The notes: generated by a model not told the origin, from the sequence alone. A DNA stretch of 55,356 bases from Alphaproteobacteria bacterium (GCA_021774735.1 JAJFIS010000012.1:1-55356), one strand, 5' to 3'; shown: positions 36,914 through 46,836, counted from the stretch's first letter. Numbers and translations: made by a program.

Positions 36914-37233
36914 TGCTCTTTCGCGACAGTCGCCGTGGGCCAATGCTGGATATTCGCCTTTCGCCGTCTGCTAATGAAAATAAAATCATCGGGCCAATTA
37001 CGGATGCAGCGGGAGCGACGCGCCTAAAGGTTAGTGTCACCGCTGCGCCTGACAAAGGCAAAGCCAATGCAGCGCTCATAAAGTTGCTGGCGGCCCAGTG
37101 GCATACGGCCAAATCAAATTTCACCCTTGTTAGCGGTGAGACAAGTCGATTTAAAACAGTTTTGCTTGACGTTTCCCTCGAAAAGCTGAAAGAGATACAG
37201 ACAAATATTTTGGGTGGGAGTGAACACAAATGA
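36913..37233 (+). CDS. DUF167 (YggU-family) protein
   Basis: 106 aa from a GTG that overlaps the yggT stop by 1 bp; ATG at 36943 is the alternative start. The core [33 protein letters not shown] and [14 protein letters not shown] is the DUF167 signature (A-P-x-x-G-K-A-N, then G-x-x-S-R-x-K). Alphaproteobacterial genomes often place it between yggT and folD, as here. Molecular function unknown. The stop overlaps the folD start by 4 bp. Confidence 0.9.
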   Translation: MLFRDSRRGPMLDIRLSPSANENKIIGPITDAAGATRLKVSVTAAPDKGKANAALIKLLAAQWHTAKSNFTLVSGETSRFKTVLLDVSLEKLKEIQTNILGGSEHK

Positions 37234-38120
37234 CGGCGACTATAATTGACGGTAAAGCTTTTTCAGCGAAGGTTCGCGCTGATGTAAAAACTAAGGTAGA
37301 CAAATTAAAACAACTTCATGGCATAACCCCAGGTCTGGCGGTCATTATCGTTGGCCATGATCCAGCCAGCGAAATTTATGTCCGCAACAAGGTTAAGCAA
37401 ACAGCGGAAGCTGGCATGAACAGTTATCATCATGAAATGTCCGCTGATATCAGCGAAGAAGCGTTGCTGGCCAAGGTGGATGAACTGAACAAAGACCCTG
37501 CGGTACACGGCATTTTGGTACAGCTACCCCTACCAAGCCAAATCAATGAAGCTTCGGTCATCAATGCCATAGCGCCAGAAAAAGACGTGGATGGATTTCA
37601 TGTCATTAATTCGGGTCTGCTGGCAACAGGCGGTGATGCCATGGTGCCCTGCACCCCGCTTGGCTGCGTCATGATGCTGAAGGATACAATCGGTAACATG
37701 TCTGGCAAACGCGCTGTTGTTGTGGGCCGGTCTAACATTGTTGGTAAACCCGTTGCGCAGTTGCTTTTAGATGAGAATTGTACCGTCACTATTGCCCACA
37801 GCCGCACGGTTGACTTGGCCGATGAAGTGCGCCGCGCTGACATTGTTGTCGCCGCCGTTGGCCGCGCCGAAATGGTCAAAGGGGATTGGATCAAGCCCGG
37901 CGCCGTCGTTATTGACGTGGGCATTAACCGCCTGGATGCGCCCGAACGCGGCGAAGGAAAAACCAGACTTGTCGGCGATGTAGACTTTGCAGGCGCTTCC
38001 ATGAATGCTTCGGCCATAACCCCTGTGCCCGGCGGCGTTGGCCCCATGACCATTGCCTGTTTGCTTGCCAATACTGTTACCGCCGCCTGCCGCCAACATG
38101 GCATCAAGCTGGACAGTTAA
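37230..38120 (+). CDS. folD: Methylenetetrahydrofolate dehydrogenase / methenyl-THF cyclohydrolase
   Basis: 296 aa bifunctional enzyme of one-carbon metabolism, interconverting 5,10-methylene-, methenyl- and 10-formyl-tetrahydrofolate with NADP. Signatures: [14 protein letters not shown] (catalytic Lys near 56), [44 protein letters not shown] and [16 protein letters not shown]. Full length. The start overlaps the DUF167 stop (ATGA). Confidence 0.97.
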   Translation: MTATIIDGKAFSAKVRADVKTKVDKLKQLHGITPGLAVIIVGHDPASEIYVRNKVKQTAEAGMNSYHHEMSADISEEALLAKVDELNKDPAVHGILVQLPLPSQINEASVINAIAPEKDVDGFHVINSGLLATGGDAMVPCTPLGCVMMLKDTIGNMSGKRAVVVGRSNIVGKPVAQLLLDENCTVTIAHSRTVDLADEVRRADIVVAAVGRAEMVKGDWIKPGAVVIDVGINRLDAPERGEGKTRLVGDVDFAGASMNASAITPVPGGVGPMTIACLLANTVTAACRQHGIKLDS

Positions 38121-38144
38121 TAGCGTTGATAAAGGAAACACGCC

Positions 38145-38768
38145 GTGATGTATGATGCTTTTATCGCTGCTTTTATTGCGCTTTTTGTCATCATTGACCC
38201 GGTAGGTATCGCGCCAGTTTTTGCGAGCCTAACCGAAGGAACTTCTAAACATCACAAGCGCTCAATGGCCTTTAAGGGTACCATTGTTGCGTTGCTAATC
38301 ATGGTATTTTTCGCCTATGTCGGTAAACCGTTTTTAATCACGCTCGGCATCTCGATGGACGCCATGCGTATAGCTGGCGGCATTATGATGTTTCTGATCG
38401 CACTAGAAATGGTGATGGAAAAACGGGCCGAGAACAAACAAGAATCCGCTGATAAGCTCGACGAATTTTTCGAAGATATTTCGGTCTTCCCCATAGCCCT
38501 ACCGTTGCTCGCGGGCCCCGGATCTATCGCCACTATCATGCTTTTGATGAATACTCACGAAGGCGACCTACAGGCGCAGGGCATGGTAATCGCTGCCCTC
38601 TCTTTGGTAATGCTCATATCACTCATCGTCTTTTTGCTGGCGGGGAAAATTATGAGCTTGCTTGGCCCAACGGTGAACAGCGTCATCACCCGTGTTCTCG
38701 GTATTATTCTCGCTGCCTTAGCAGCGCAATATGTTATCGACGGCCTCAAGGGTGCCTTAATCAGTTAA
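38145..38768 (+). CDS. MarC-family integral membrane protein
   Basis: 207 aa, six predicted helices. FIIDPVGIAPVFASLTEG-type opening (ALFVIIDPVGIAPVF, 13-27) and FPIALPLLAGPGSIATIMLL near 117-136 are MarC signatures. The family was named for multiple antibiotic resistance but has no proven transport role. It is 24 bp downstream of folD and probably co-transcribed. Confidence 0.9.
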   Translation: MMYDAFIAAFIALFVIIDPVGIAPVFASLTEGTSKHHKRSMAFKGTIVALLIMVFFAYVGKPFLITLGISMDAMRIAGGIMMFLIALEMVMEKRAENKQESADKLDEFFEDISVFPIALPLLAGPGSIATIMLLMNTHEGDLQAQGMVIAALSLVMLISLIVFLLAGKIMSLLGPTVNSVITRVLGIILAALAAQYVIDGLKGALIS

Positions 38769-38847
38769 GCTTACTAATTGACATATCTTTAGTTGACCAA
38801 CACCATAGTGGCTGGCACTCTGCAAAAAACATTTTGGAGGGACCCCA

Positions 38848-40542
38848 ATGACACCGAATTTTTTTAAAGCCGTCTTGGTTGTGCCGCTGGCAATGGTCAG
38901 CATGCTAACCGCTTGCAGTGAAGAACCTGCCCCGCCATCGGGGGAAGCGGTCATGAGCGCTGAAACCCTATCGGATAATATCCGCACGCTCGCAAGCGAT
39001 GCCTTTGGTGGCCGTGGCCCCGCGAGCGAAGGTGAGGAATTGACGGTAGCTTTCCTCACGGAGAAATTCACCGAGCTTGGCCTGAAACCCGCCAACGGAG
39101 ACAGTTTCACCCAAGCTGTACCGCTGGTTTCCATCGAAGCCGGGCAAGACACAAAATTATCAGTGAAAGCAGGCGGCGCCGTCATCGATCTAGCCTACCG
39201 GCAATCACAGGTAACCTGGACCCGCCAAGTGGTGGATAGCATTAGCGTTAGTGACAGCGAAATGGTTTTTGTCGGCTATGGCATTAACGCGCCAGAGCGT
39301 GGTTGGAACGACTATGAGGGTGTGGACGTAAGCGGCAAAACCGTTATCATGCTGATTAATGACCCCGGCTATGCGACCCAGGACCCTGAAGTTTTTAACG
39401 GCAATGCCATGACTTATTATGGCCGCTGGGATTATAAATTTGACGAAGCTGCCCAGCGTGGAGCCGTGGGCGCGATCATGATCCATGATACCAAGCCGGC
39501 CGCTTATGGCTGGTCAACGGTGGAAAATAGCTGGACAGGTCCTGCATTTTCGTTGGTGCGCGAAGACGGCGGAGCGGCGCTGAGCAAATTTGAAGCGTGG
39601 GTGAGCAATGACAGTGCGCGGCTGATAATGGCCGCTGCGGGTCAAGACCTAGACGCACTGATGGTCGCCGCCAAAACACATGGCTTTAAAGCTGTGCCGC
39701 TTGGCATCAGCGCCAGCGCCGAATTTACCAACAAAACCAACCATATCGATAGCCGTAATGTGGCGGCCATTCTGCCCGGCAAGAAGAACCCGGATGAGGT
39801 TTTCATTTACATGGCCCACTGGGATCATATTGGCATCGACCCGGCGGCTAAAGAAGGTGAAGACGGCATCTATAACGGCGCGCTTGATAATGCCACTGGC
39901 ACAGCGGGCCTGATTGAGCTGGCCAAAGCCTATGCCAGCTTACCCGAAGCGCCTGATCGCTCTGTAATGTTCTTAGCCGTCACAGCTGAGGAACAGGGCC
40001 TGCTCGGCTCCGCTTATTACGCCGAACATCCACTGGTGCCACTGGCAAACACTGTCGGCGGCATTAACATGGACGGGCTCAATAATTTTGGCCCCACATG
40101 GGATATAACCGTCGTTGGCCTTGGTAACAGCGAGCTGGATAACCACCTGCAAGCAGCCCTCGGTGAAGGCCGCCGCCTGCGCCCGGACGCTTACCCAGAA
40201 AAGGGCTATTTCTATCGCTCTGACCATTTTGAGCTATCAAAAAAAGGGGTGCCGATGCTCTATCCCGGCAGTGGCATTGACCATAAGGAAAAAGGCGAAG
40301 CATATGGCCTGGCTAAGGACGAAGAATATGTCACCAAACATTATCACGGGCCTAGCGATGAATGGTCAGCGGATTGGGACCTGAGCGGTGCTATCGAAGA
40401 CCTGCGCCTTTACTTCCGCACGGGCTTGTCATTGGTTAATAGTGATGTTTGGCCAGCTTGGGCAGACGGCACCGAGTTTAAAGCTGCCCGCGAAGCGCAA
40501 CGTGCTGCCGCTGAAAAAGACAGTAAGGTTAGCGAAGAATAG
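38848..40542 (+). CDS. M28-family peptidase, lipoprotein
   Basis: 564 aa. The lipobox LTAC (Cys 23) after a hydrophobic leader marks an envelope lipoprotein. A PA-type inserted domain covers about 130-290. The co-catalytic zinc site of M28 aminopeptidases is visible: H324/H327 region (AHWDHIG), D347 (ALDNATGTAGL), E381-E382 (TAEEQG), an Asp in INMDGLN and a late His in RSDHFEL. It probably releases N-terminal residues from peptides in the periplasm. TTGGAGGGA precedes the ATG. Separate from marC (79 bp), so it may have its own promoter. Confidence 0.92.
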   Translation: MTPNFFKAVLVVPLAMVSMLTACSEEPAPPSGEAVMSAETLSDNIRTLASDAFGGRGPASEGEELTVAFLTEKFTELGLKPANGDSFTQAVPLVSIEAGQDTKLSVKAGGAVIDLAYRQSQVTWTRQVVDSISVSDSEMVFVGYGINAPERGWNDYEGVDVSGKTVIMLINDPGYATQDPEVFNGNAMTYYGRWDYKFDEAAQRGAVGAIMIHDTKPAAYGWSTVENSWTGPAFSLVREDGGAALSKFEAWVSNDSARLIMAAAGQDLDALMVAAKTHGFKAVPLGISASAEFTNKTNHIDSRNVAAILPGKKNPDEVFIYMAHWDHIGIDPAAKEGEDGIYNGALDNATGTAGLIELAKAYASLPEAPDRSVMFLAVTAEEQGLLGSAYYAEHPLVPLANTVGGINMDGLNNFGPTWDITVVGLGNSELDNHLQAALGEGRRLRPDAYPEKGYFYRSDHFELSKKGVPMLYPGSGIDHKEKGEAYGLAKDEEYVTKHYHGPSDEWSADWDLSGAIEDLRLYFRTGLSLVNSDVWPAWADGTEFKAAREAQRAAAEKDSKVSEE

Positions 40543-40566
40543 CGCTGAAACCATGCACAAATCATA

Positions 40567-40596
40567 GATGATTCTGGGGCCTCAGGTCCCAGCATC
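40567..40596. terminator. Possible hairpin between converging peptidase genes
   Basis: gatg-att-ctggg pairs with cccag-catc in the 62-bp gap between converging coding regions. There is no T-run, so it is a weak candidate. Confidence 0.3.
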
Positions 40597-40604
40597 AACG
40601 GCAT

Positions 40605-42137
40605 TTAGCTTTTGACCAAGCTGGCGTTACATTCAATTCCCCGGCCCTCAATAGAAGAAGCAACATCTTTCATATTGCTGGTATCTTGATTATGTTTACC
40701 CTGCACCAGAAACGGCATAATTACTTCACAGGCTTTCATGGCATCCCCGAACCTTGCTTGATAACGTACATACATAGTGCGAATTTCTTTGTCTTCCGGG
40801 CGAATGGCATATGCTTTTATGAAATGCGCCAAGGCCTTCCTTGGTTGCCTTTCAGTGCCGTAGACATAGGACATGCCGATAAGCTTTTGCCCTAGAGAAC
40901 TATTTTCATAGGTCTCTAAACCCGCTAGCAACTCCGGTATGGCTTCATCAAATTTGTTGGGGTCAACTTTGGCTACGGATCGGTCTTTTCGGATTTCGCT
41001 TATGGCAAGCAACTGCCCCTTAGCAAGGCGGAACAAAGGGTCTGAATGATGTTTTTTATCGATGGCAAAAAGTGTCTTCACACTCTCTGACAATTTTCCA
41101 ACACCTTCAAGCTGACGCGCAAATAAAATGCGGAATTTCAGATCGTCTGGGTATTTTTTAACTGCCTTCTTTAGGCGCTTATGCGTTTTCTTCTTGCCTT
41201 CATCCGAGCCAAAAAAAGCAAATGAAACCTCTATGGCATGGCGCCGCTTATCAACCCTTGAAAGGGTCTTCACTGCCACTGGCTTATCTTTAAAGCCCGC
41301 TAAGTTCAAATGCATATAGGGAATGTTATGGTTTGCCCACAGTATCCGCATACGCTCGTCAAGATCTTCAAGAGAAAAGCCCAAATGTTCCTGAATAGCT
41401 TCCTTTGGGCTTGTGCCCCATATTAAAGCGTCGATAAAAGCGGCACGCTCCACATCTTTTATGTCAGGGTTTGTATGTAAATAATGATTTAAAAGCCAAC
41501 TTTGCGCGTAAAATAAAAGTGATGCTTTCTCTCCGCCGTGCCTAACATTCGTCGTGGAAGCGTTCAAAATTTTTCTAAAGCTCATCCAGTTTTTCTTATA
41601 ATTTAACCACTGAACTCGTTCAGGCACCAAGCCGGCAAATAAATATTTACCATTTTCTCGCTTTGCAAAGGGGCTTAAAAATTCGGCGAAGCCCTCGCTG
41701 AACCACGGCGGGTATACAAGATCAGAATTTCGTCGCATGAAGTAATGCACATATTCATGGAAAAGCACCAAACGCCCTTCATCGGCGTATTTACTCTTCT
41801 TTTTATCGTGGTGTAAAACAGCCAGAGAACCCAGAAAATCATTCTTAGTATACATCCCTCCGGTGCCCGTTCGGCCAACCAATGTGTCATACTGCTTTTT
41901 GCTGGCGAACATATATATAGGGAAAGGGATAATGTCATTCGCAGCTGGCCTATTCGTAATTAACCCCAAATAGTAACGAAAGGCCTCTAGGTCTTGGATC
42001 AGCGCGCGGCTTTTTTTCTCACCCACATCGGTATAGATAACAAAGTTATCGCTTCTAATCTCACGCCATGCTGCATGCACAGGCTGAAGCAGCCCACTAA
42101 ACAACAAAAATACGGTTATCATTAATATCCGGATCAT
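40605..42137 (-). CDS. Secreted gluzincin-type metallopeptidase-like protein with TPR-like repeats
   Basis: 510 aa from ATG 42137, behind an AGGGGGG box, with a signal peptide (MIRILMITVFLLFSGLLQPVHAA). The zinc motif HEYVH is at about 127-131. The third ligand lies in a WFSEGFAEF element about 20 residues later, the gluzincin arrangement also seen in DUF1570-like proteins. The C-terminal 250 residues are helical repeats (DDLKFRILFARQLEGVGKLSESVKTLF, RQPRKALAHFIKAYAIRPEDKEIR), probably TPR. Likely a periplasmic or exported protease; substrate unknown. Confidence 0.75.
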   Translation of the reverse strand: MIRILMITVFLLFSGLLQPVHAAWREIRSDNFVIYTDVGEKKSRALIQDLEAFRYYLGLITNRPAANDIIPFPIYMFASKKQYDTLVGRTGTGGMYTKNDFLGSLAVLHHDKKKSKYADEGRLVLFHEYVHYFMRRNSDLVYPPWFSEGFAEFLSPFAKRENGKYLFAGLVPERVQWLNYKKNWMSFRKILNASTTNVRHGGEKASLLFYAQSWLLNHYLHTNPDIKDVERAAFIDALIWGTSPKEAIQEHLGFSLEDLDERMRILWANHNIPYMHLNLAGFKDKPVAVKTLSRVDKRRHAIEVSFAFFGSDEGKKKTHKRLKKAVKKYPDDLKFRILFARQLEGVGKLSESVKTLFAIDKKHHSDPLFRLAKGQLLAISEIRKDRSVAKVDPNKFDEAIPELLAGLETYENSSLGQKLIGMSYVYGTERQPRKALAHFIKAYAIRPEDKEIRTMYVRYQARFGDAMKACEVIMPFLVQGKHNQDTSNMKDVASSIEGRGIECNASLVKS

Positions 42138-42286
42138 CACATCCCCCCTAAGGTTGCGCCGTGTAAGCACAACTTTGGCTTAGTTACAATGACCACAGAT
42201 TGCGCTCATGCCAAAATAGAATAAATAATAGCGCCCTCAGAATGAACCGGTGCGTTAGTATTATTTTCTTGCTAGCCCTTCAAAGC

Positions 42287-42838
42287 CTAGGCAGCAGCCG
42301 CTTTGGCTTTCGCTTCCGCGTAGACTTCCTGCGCCTCACGGAACTGGGTCAGAGACTTTTCAACATACATCATAACCTCGTCAATATAACCATCGGTGGA
42401 GGCCGACCAAACTCGGTTGATATAGCGCTCACCAGCGGCAAAGCTCGACATAATATCAGCGAAGGATTGCAGCCCAAACATAGATTTCATCGTGTCCCGC
42501 GCGTCGGCGAAACGGTTAAGATCATCGCGTAACAGGCGATCAATTTCAAAGCGCATATCATAGGTAGGAATATTAGCTTTATCCGCGTTCAGCTTTTCCA
42601 AATTAGCAACGATATTATTCATGCTTTCTTCAAGCGCTGCCCGGTTAACGGTCACCACATCGCCGTGGTTTGCCGCAGCATTATCCGCTTTTTTCGACAG
42701 ATAAGCCCCTATGAGACCCGCAAGCACGATCGGCACAAAAGCAGGCCAATACATGGTTTTCGGGTCAAGTGAAGCGAGATATGCCCCTGCAATGAAGGCG
42801 GCGGCCACAAGTATTTTTGCCATAAGTGATATATTCAT
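42287..42838 (-). CDS. Small membrane-anchored coiled-coil protein
   Basis: 183 aa. Two N-terminal hydrophobic segments (about 5-22 and 30-47) are followed by a soluble helical region with coiled-coil character (ALEESMNNIVANLEKLNADKANIP) and an Ala-rich C-terminus (QEVYAEAKAKAAAA). I do not recognise the family. It starts 14 bp after the OPT transporter stop and is probably co-transcribed with it. It could be an accessory factor of the transporter. Gap 42138-42286 shows nothing notable. Confidence 0.7.
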   Translation of the reverse strand: MNISLMAKILVAAAFIAGAYLASLDPKTMYWPAFVPIVLAGLIGAYLSKKADNAAANHGDVVTVNRAALEESMNNIVANLEKLNADKANIPTYDMRFEIDRLLRDDLNRFADARDTMKSMFGLQSFADIMSSFAAGERYINRVWSASTDGYIDEVMMYVEKSLTQFREAQEVYAEAKAKAAAA

Positions 42839-42852
42839 TTCTCAGCTCCCTT

Positions 42853-44628
42853 TTATCCGTTCAGTATGGTGACAACCGCATTGCCGACCCCGACAAGCGC
42901 TTCACCCACTATAAGCCCCGCCGCCACTGGTATACCCCAGTTGTCGGACCAACTCTGGCCAAGTTTACGGTCTGTAACTTCCCGCAGCAGCGTACCTAAG
43001 GAATAGGTCAAAACAATATTAAACGGCAGGTAAAACCCAAGACCAACCGTAATGCCGAAACCTGTTTGCATGAGCGACAGAAGCGCACCAAGCGCTGCAC
43101 CTGCGATATATTTCTCCGTCGGCACATCACCGCCGGTAATGCCCGATACCATGCTCGCTAAAGCTTGGCCCTGCGGCGCGGGTAATTTATCTGAGCCCAG
43201 AACAAAAGCATCGTTCAAAATATAAATGAGCATTATGATGAGGATAGGCCCAAGCCACGCCCCCATAAATTGCCCCATTTGTTGCATGCGCGGGGTGGCC
43301 CCGACCAGATAACCGGTTTTCAAATCCAGCATCAGGTCGGTCGCTTGGCTCATAGCCACGCAGGTGGCCGCACCCACCGTAATAGACGCCACAATCGCTT
43401 GGGTCGTCTCCATGCCGTTTGCTATAATAATAAGCAAGGTTACCGCAATCAGGGTCATGCCGCTAAGCGGGGACCAATTGGTGCGACCAATGGCCTCTGA
43501 CAGAATAACTCCCGCCATCCAAATCCAAATAGTGCCGAGAACACCCATAGCAATACCCCGACCAATACCGACATTTTCAGCGGATAAGAAGGCTATGACC
43601 ATCAAGAGAATGGCGCAGGAAATAATGGCTATATACAGCAATTTAATCGGCATTTCATCGCGGCTAGCAGCACTGCCCGCTTTAGCGCTATTTTGCATCG
43701 AGCGAATTGCTGACACGATAAGCGGAAAGGCGCTGGCCACGCCGATAACGGCCCCGCCAATGAGCATGCCAATACCAACTGGGCGGAACAGGGTTAAACG
43801 CAAGGTCGTTGGATTAAAAATAGTCGCGCCTGTCTCAGGGTCAACCGGCAGAGCGCCCGTGACATCCAACAGAGGCGCAAGTACCCAGTAACAAATATAG
43901 CCGCCGACGATGAAGGCGACACCGCCGCGCCCGGCGATAAAGCCAACCCCGATAGTTAGCAAGGACAGATACCAAACCCCGTTCATATATTCCGGAATTG
44001 CCGGTGACCCAATCAGGCCATTGATCCAGCTAAACAGGTCGAAATTTTCAACCCCAGTGCTGATGCTGACATAATGGATGATACCCGCGACCATCATAGA
44101 GGCGACCAATAACTGGGCTTTTTGAATGCCCGCGCCGGGGGACTTTAGGATAGTAGCAACCGCAACGCCGCCCGGGTAGGTCAAGCGTTCAAAGTCGATC
44201 ATTTGCTTGCGCAGGGGAATGATGAAAGCAATGCCCATGAAAGCCCCTGCAATGGCACCAAAGGTTAGCACAAAAGGGTTAAATTCCGTGCCGTAACCAA
44301 GGATGAAAATAGCAGGCACCGTAAACATCATGCCCGAGCTAGCGCCGTTAACCGCGCTGGCAACGGTCTGCGTGACGTTATTTTCAACGATCGAACGGCG
44401 GCGCAAAATGCCGCGCAAGATACCAAAGCCCAAGATGGCTGCAAGCTCCGACCCTTCAATAGAGAAGCCCAGCCTTAGCGAGGCATACCCAATAGAAAAA
44501 GCAATGATCGCGCCCAAGAAATAGCCAACGATAACCGCATGAAAAGTTAATTCAGGATATGGCCCTGTAGTAATAGGCCCCGAAGTTGATCCTTGTGTAG
44601 AATTTGGTGCTAGTGAAGTGTCTGACAC
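42853..44628 (-). CDS. OPT-family oligopeptide or metal-chelate transporter
   Basis: 591 aa, about 14-16 hydrophobic segments. The N-terminal ELTFHAVIVGYFLGAIIAFSIGYASLRLGFSIEGSELAAILGFGILR and later PLRKQMIDFERLTYPGGVAVATILKSPG are OPT signatures. Family members import oligopeptides or metal complexes (for example iron-siderophore-like chelates) by proton symport. It is the first gene of a two-gene operon. It is divergent from the small basic protein gene, with 157 bp between them. Confidence 0.9.
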   Translation of the reverse strand: MSDTSLAPNSTQGSTSGPITTGPYPELTFHAVIVGYFLGAIIAFSIGYASLRLGFSIEGSELAAILGFGILRGILRRRSIVENNVTQTVASAVNGASSGMMFTVPAIFILGYGTEFNPFVLTFGAIAGAFMGIAFIIPLRKQMIDFERLTYPGGVAVATILKSPGAGIQKAQLLVASMMVAGIIHYVSISTGVENFDLFSWINGLIGSPAIPEYMNGVWYLSLLTIGVGFIAGRGGVAFIVGGYICYWVLAPLLDVTGALPVDPETGATIFNPTTLRLTLFRPVGIGMLIGGAVIGVASAFPLIVSAIRSMQNSAKAGSAASRDEMPIKLLYIAIISCAILLMVIAFLSAENVGIGRGIAMGVLGTIWIWMAGVILSEAIGRTNWSPLSGMTLIAVTLLIIIANGMETTQAIVASITVGAATCVAMSQATDLMLDLKTGYLVGATPRMQQMGQFMGAWLGPILIIMLIYILNDAFVLGSDKLPAPQGQALASMVSGITGGDVPTEKYIAGAALGALLSLMQTGFGITVGLGFYLPFNIVLTYSLGTLLREVTDRKLGQSWSDNWGIPVAAGLIVGEALVGVGNAVVTILNG

Positions 44629-44785
44629 ACGCCCCTCCCAATGTATTTCTATTTCCCCTATGGGCTAAACGCCCATCCCTTATTGCCATAGCCCTACCAT
44701 AGGAAGTCAACATTGAATAGTCACTCTTCCTTTTTTGTCGCTTATAGGCTAATCTGTATTTTAACCGAAAAGATAGGGCCGTCCG

Positions 44786-44995
44786 ATGAGCAAAGCCAGA
44801 GCACGTGAGCGCAAGAAAAAAAGATTAGCACGAGCGCATGAGACGGGCACAACCCATACCCCTGCTGCCGTCGTTGAGCCGAAACATCATCCGAACAAGT
44901 TTAACGCTCAATTAAACCAAGGCACCAAAGGTGGTGGCGGTAAGAACATCCCCAACTTGGCAGCCTCTAGCCGTGGTGCCGCGCGGTCAGGTTAA
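44786..44995 (+). CDS. Small basic conserved protein
   Basis: 69 aa. A highly basic N-terminus (MSKARARERKKKRLARAH) is followed by a Gly-rich tail (NQGTKGGGGKNIPNLAASSRGAARSG). No domain is recognised; it is probably disordered and may bind nucleic acid. The AAARERKKKR-type start resembles small conserved alphaproteobacterial proteins of unknown function. It converges on the methyltransferase-like gene, with 43 bp between. Confidence 0.55.
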   Translation: MSKARARERKKKRLARAHETGTTHTPAAVVEPKHHPNKFNAQLNQGTKGGGGKNIPNLAASSRGAARSG

Positions 44996-45038
44996 GAGCG
45001 CAAGAGCTCCATCTGCTGATCAAGGGTCCTTAGAAAAT

Positions 45039-45791
45039 TCACTCCAGCGGCTTTTGGTAAAGATGAGTGAAACGGTCGCTTTCGCCGATTTTTATATATT
45101 TAGCGTTGCTCCACCCTCGCAGGGTTGGAGGAAGCGACCAAACCCCATTTGGGTGGTCTTTTGTGTCGGCGGCATTACGGTTGATATCGCTGCTTTTCAC
45201 CAGCACAAAGCCTGCCTTTTCGGCCATGGCGCGGAAATAGCTTTCATTGATATAACCATTATCACCGTCCGGGTCTTGGGTGATATCTTCATTGCCCGCA
45301 TGGTCAACAATGCCAAAATAACCACCGGGGCGGAGCATTTTAAACAGGTCATCCACATGTTTTTGCGCTGGTTCATCATAAATCATGAACCCGTGGGCGC
45401 GAAATACAAAGGCTATATCAACTTGGCCGTATGGCACCCCTTTTGCCGGCCTCTTCGGCCAGTCATTGCTGCCAGAAACGGGGTAATAGGCACCCTTATC
45501 CGTCACAAATGGTTCAATGATCCGCCGGTACCATCCGCCTTGACCGCCGGGGAAAATTTCTGCCACTGTCATCTCGGGCTTTAAACCCATAAACTGCAGG
45601 GTCGCAAAGGGACGGCGATATTTATCCCGCTTTTTGTGCCGGTCGGGCCTATCATCACTATTAATCAAGGCTTCTAACGCCTTAACGTCAGCACTTATTT
45701 CTTCTGCGCCCGTTCCTTGTTGGGCGCTCACTTGTCCAGCAGCAATGGTGAACAAACTTAACAAGGCAATGGTAGCCGTTATTTTTTTCAT
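45039..45791 (-). CDS. Exported class I SAM methyltransferase-like protein
   Basis: 250 aa from ATG 45791, with AGAGGA upstream and a signal peptide (MKKITATIALLSLFTIAAGQVSAQQ). The mature domain has a Rossmann-like methyltransferase layout: MTVAEIFPGGQGGWYRRIIEPFV (motif I region), FDIAFVF-type strand (VDIAFVFRAHGFM), LRPGGYFGIVDHAG (motif IV/post-II loop). Such exported 'methyltransferases' are frequent in marine proteobacteria. Whether they find SAM in the periplasm is unclear. A promoter-like TTGTTC-N18-TATAGT lies just upstream. The promoter and first codons are duplicated at 46881-47002. Confidence 0.78.
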   Translation of the reverse strand: MKKITATIALLSLFTIAAGQVSAQQGTGAEEISADVKALEALINSDDRPDRHKKRDKYRRPFATLQFMGLKPEMTVAEIFPGGQGGWYRRIIEPFVTDKGAYYPVSGSNDWPKRPAKGVPYGQVDIAFVFRAHGFMIYDEPAQKHVDDLFKMLRPGGYFGIVDHAGNEDITQDPDGDNGYINESYFRAMAEKAGFVLVKSSDINRNAADTKDHPNGVWSLPPTLRGWSNAKYIKIGESDRFTHLYQKPLE

Positions 45792-45861
45792 GATAATTTC
45801 ATTCCTCTTTAAGGACGCACTATAGCCATTAAAGCACTGCAGGAACAATTCACGTAATGTT
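45739..45861 (-). repeat. Direct repeat copy A (promoter and signal peptide of methyltransferase gene)
   Basis: This 123-bp segment recurs at 46881-47002 in the same orientation with roughly a dozen differences. It spans the -35/-10 region, ribosome binding site and about 17 codons. Confidence 0.9.
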
Positions 45862-45978
45862 TATGCCTAGAGCGATCACCATGCGGCTTCATCTTATTTG
45901 CGGGTGAAATTCGGCCGGCAGCGCTGGCCGTTTGCAGCCCTGTTGGCCTACTATGTGGTCATGATGCTCACACAAGAC

Positions 45979-45994
45979 GTGATCGCACGATCAC
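45979..45994. repeat. 16-bp palindrome downstream of the DUF6090-like gene
   Basis: gtgatcg-ca-cgatcac. It lies 58 bp beyond the end of the DUF6090-like gene, within 45862-46052, which otherwise holds no supported gene. There is no T-run, so it may be a binding site. Confidence 0.4.
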
Positions 45995-46052
45995 ACTTGT
46001 TCATTTCTGCGGTAATTAGTTACGCTAACCTATGACCGTTCGATAGCTACCT

Positions 46053-46787
46053 TTAATGATTTAACTCAAGAGCAAAATCTAAGAGTTTATGTACTTTTTG
46101 AGCCTGCGCGCGCCAAGGTATAAGCCCATCGCGTAAATAGGCATCGTACGCATCTATGTTCATGCCTAATCCACCTATAAACGCCGCGCTGGATTGCATG
46201 GCCTTTAGATCACACTGGTAACTGATTTGATATTCTTTCAATGCCTCATCAAAATACGGCCTGGCTGGTATAAGAGCTGGGAACTCTCTAGAAAGATTAA
46301 CTTGATACAGACCCACTTCTATTATCAATTCTTTGAATGTTTGGTTTCGCTGTTGCAATGTTATCAATTCCAACCGAAGCTCAGAATCTCGAAGAATACC
46401 TAGTCGTCCCTCATTTTGCAGTTCCGCGAGTGAAGGAAGCCCCGGTATACTCATGCTAACGATATGAGAATCGCCAATGGCAAAACATTCTTTCTTAGTC
46501 AATTGGTCTATCTCGGATTTACCAAGGACGAGGTCGCTTGCGGCGACCAAACTGGTTAGCAGGTTCATGCGTCTATCGACAACGCGGCTGGGAATGTCCT
46601 CCATAAGTAACATATCCTCATGCAATCGAACCAGAAACATGCTTTCATCAGATCGGTCCTGACGTTTTTCGTTCCAATCCGTCACCTGAAGGCCAAGGAA
46701 AATACCAATCACGACGATTAGAATTTCAGTAAGTATCTGCGACCAGCTTTGCTGTCGAATGGCGGTTGTCAGACGCTGAAGTATCAT
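46053..46787 (-). CDS. DUF6090-like single-pass membrane protein
   Basis: 244 aa. One transmembrane segment at about 18-35 reads LTEILIVVIGIFLGLQVTDWNEKRQDR, the hallmark of DUF6090-type proteins (LIVVIGILIALQINNWNE). A helical periplasmic or cytoplasmic domain of 200 residues follows. A perfect AGGAGGG box precedes the ATG. Its function is unknown. It starts 49 bp after the truncated duplicate of the methyltransferase leader and so may be transcribed from that duplicated promoter. Confidence 0.78.
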   Translation of the reverse strand: MILQRLTTAIRQQSWSQILTEILIVVIGIFLGLQVTDWNEKRQDRSDESMFLVRLHEDMLLMEDIPSRVVDRRMNLLTSLVAASDLVLGKSEIDQLTKKECFAIGDSHIVSMSIPGLPSLAELQNEGRLGILRDSELRLELITLQQRNQTFKELIIEVGLYQVNLSREFPALIPARPYFDEALKEYQISYQCDLKAMQSSAAFIGGLGMNIDAYDAYLRDGLIPWRAQAQKVHKLLDFALELNH

Positions 46788-46836
46788 TACAAACCCTCCT
46801 AGTTTCAGTTACCCTACACTAATTGAAGTGTTTTGC

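Noticed and set aside
38812-38822. TGGCAC followed by TGC before the M28 gene
   Set aside because: Only 6 nt between GG and GC, so not a -24/-12 promoter.
45904-46035. GTG-initiated 44-codon hydrophobic peptide (VKFGRQRWPFAALL...)
   Set aside because: Plausible membrane-peptide composition but no ribosome binding site, so not called a gene.
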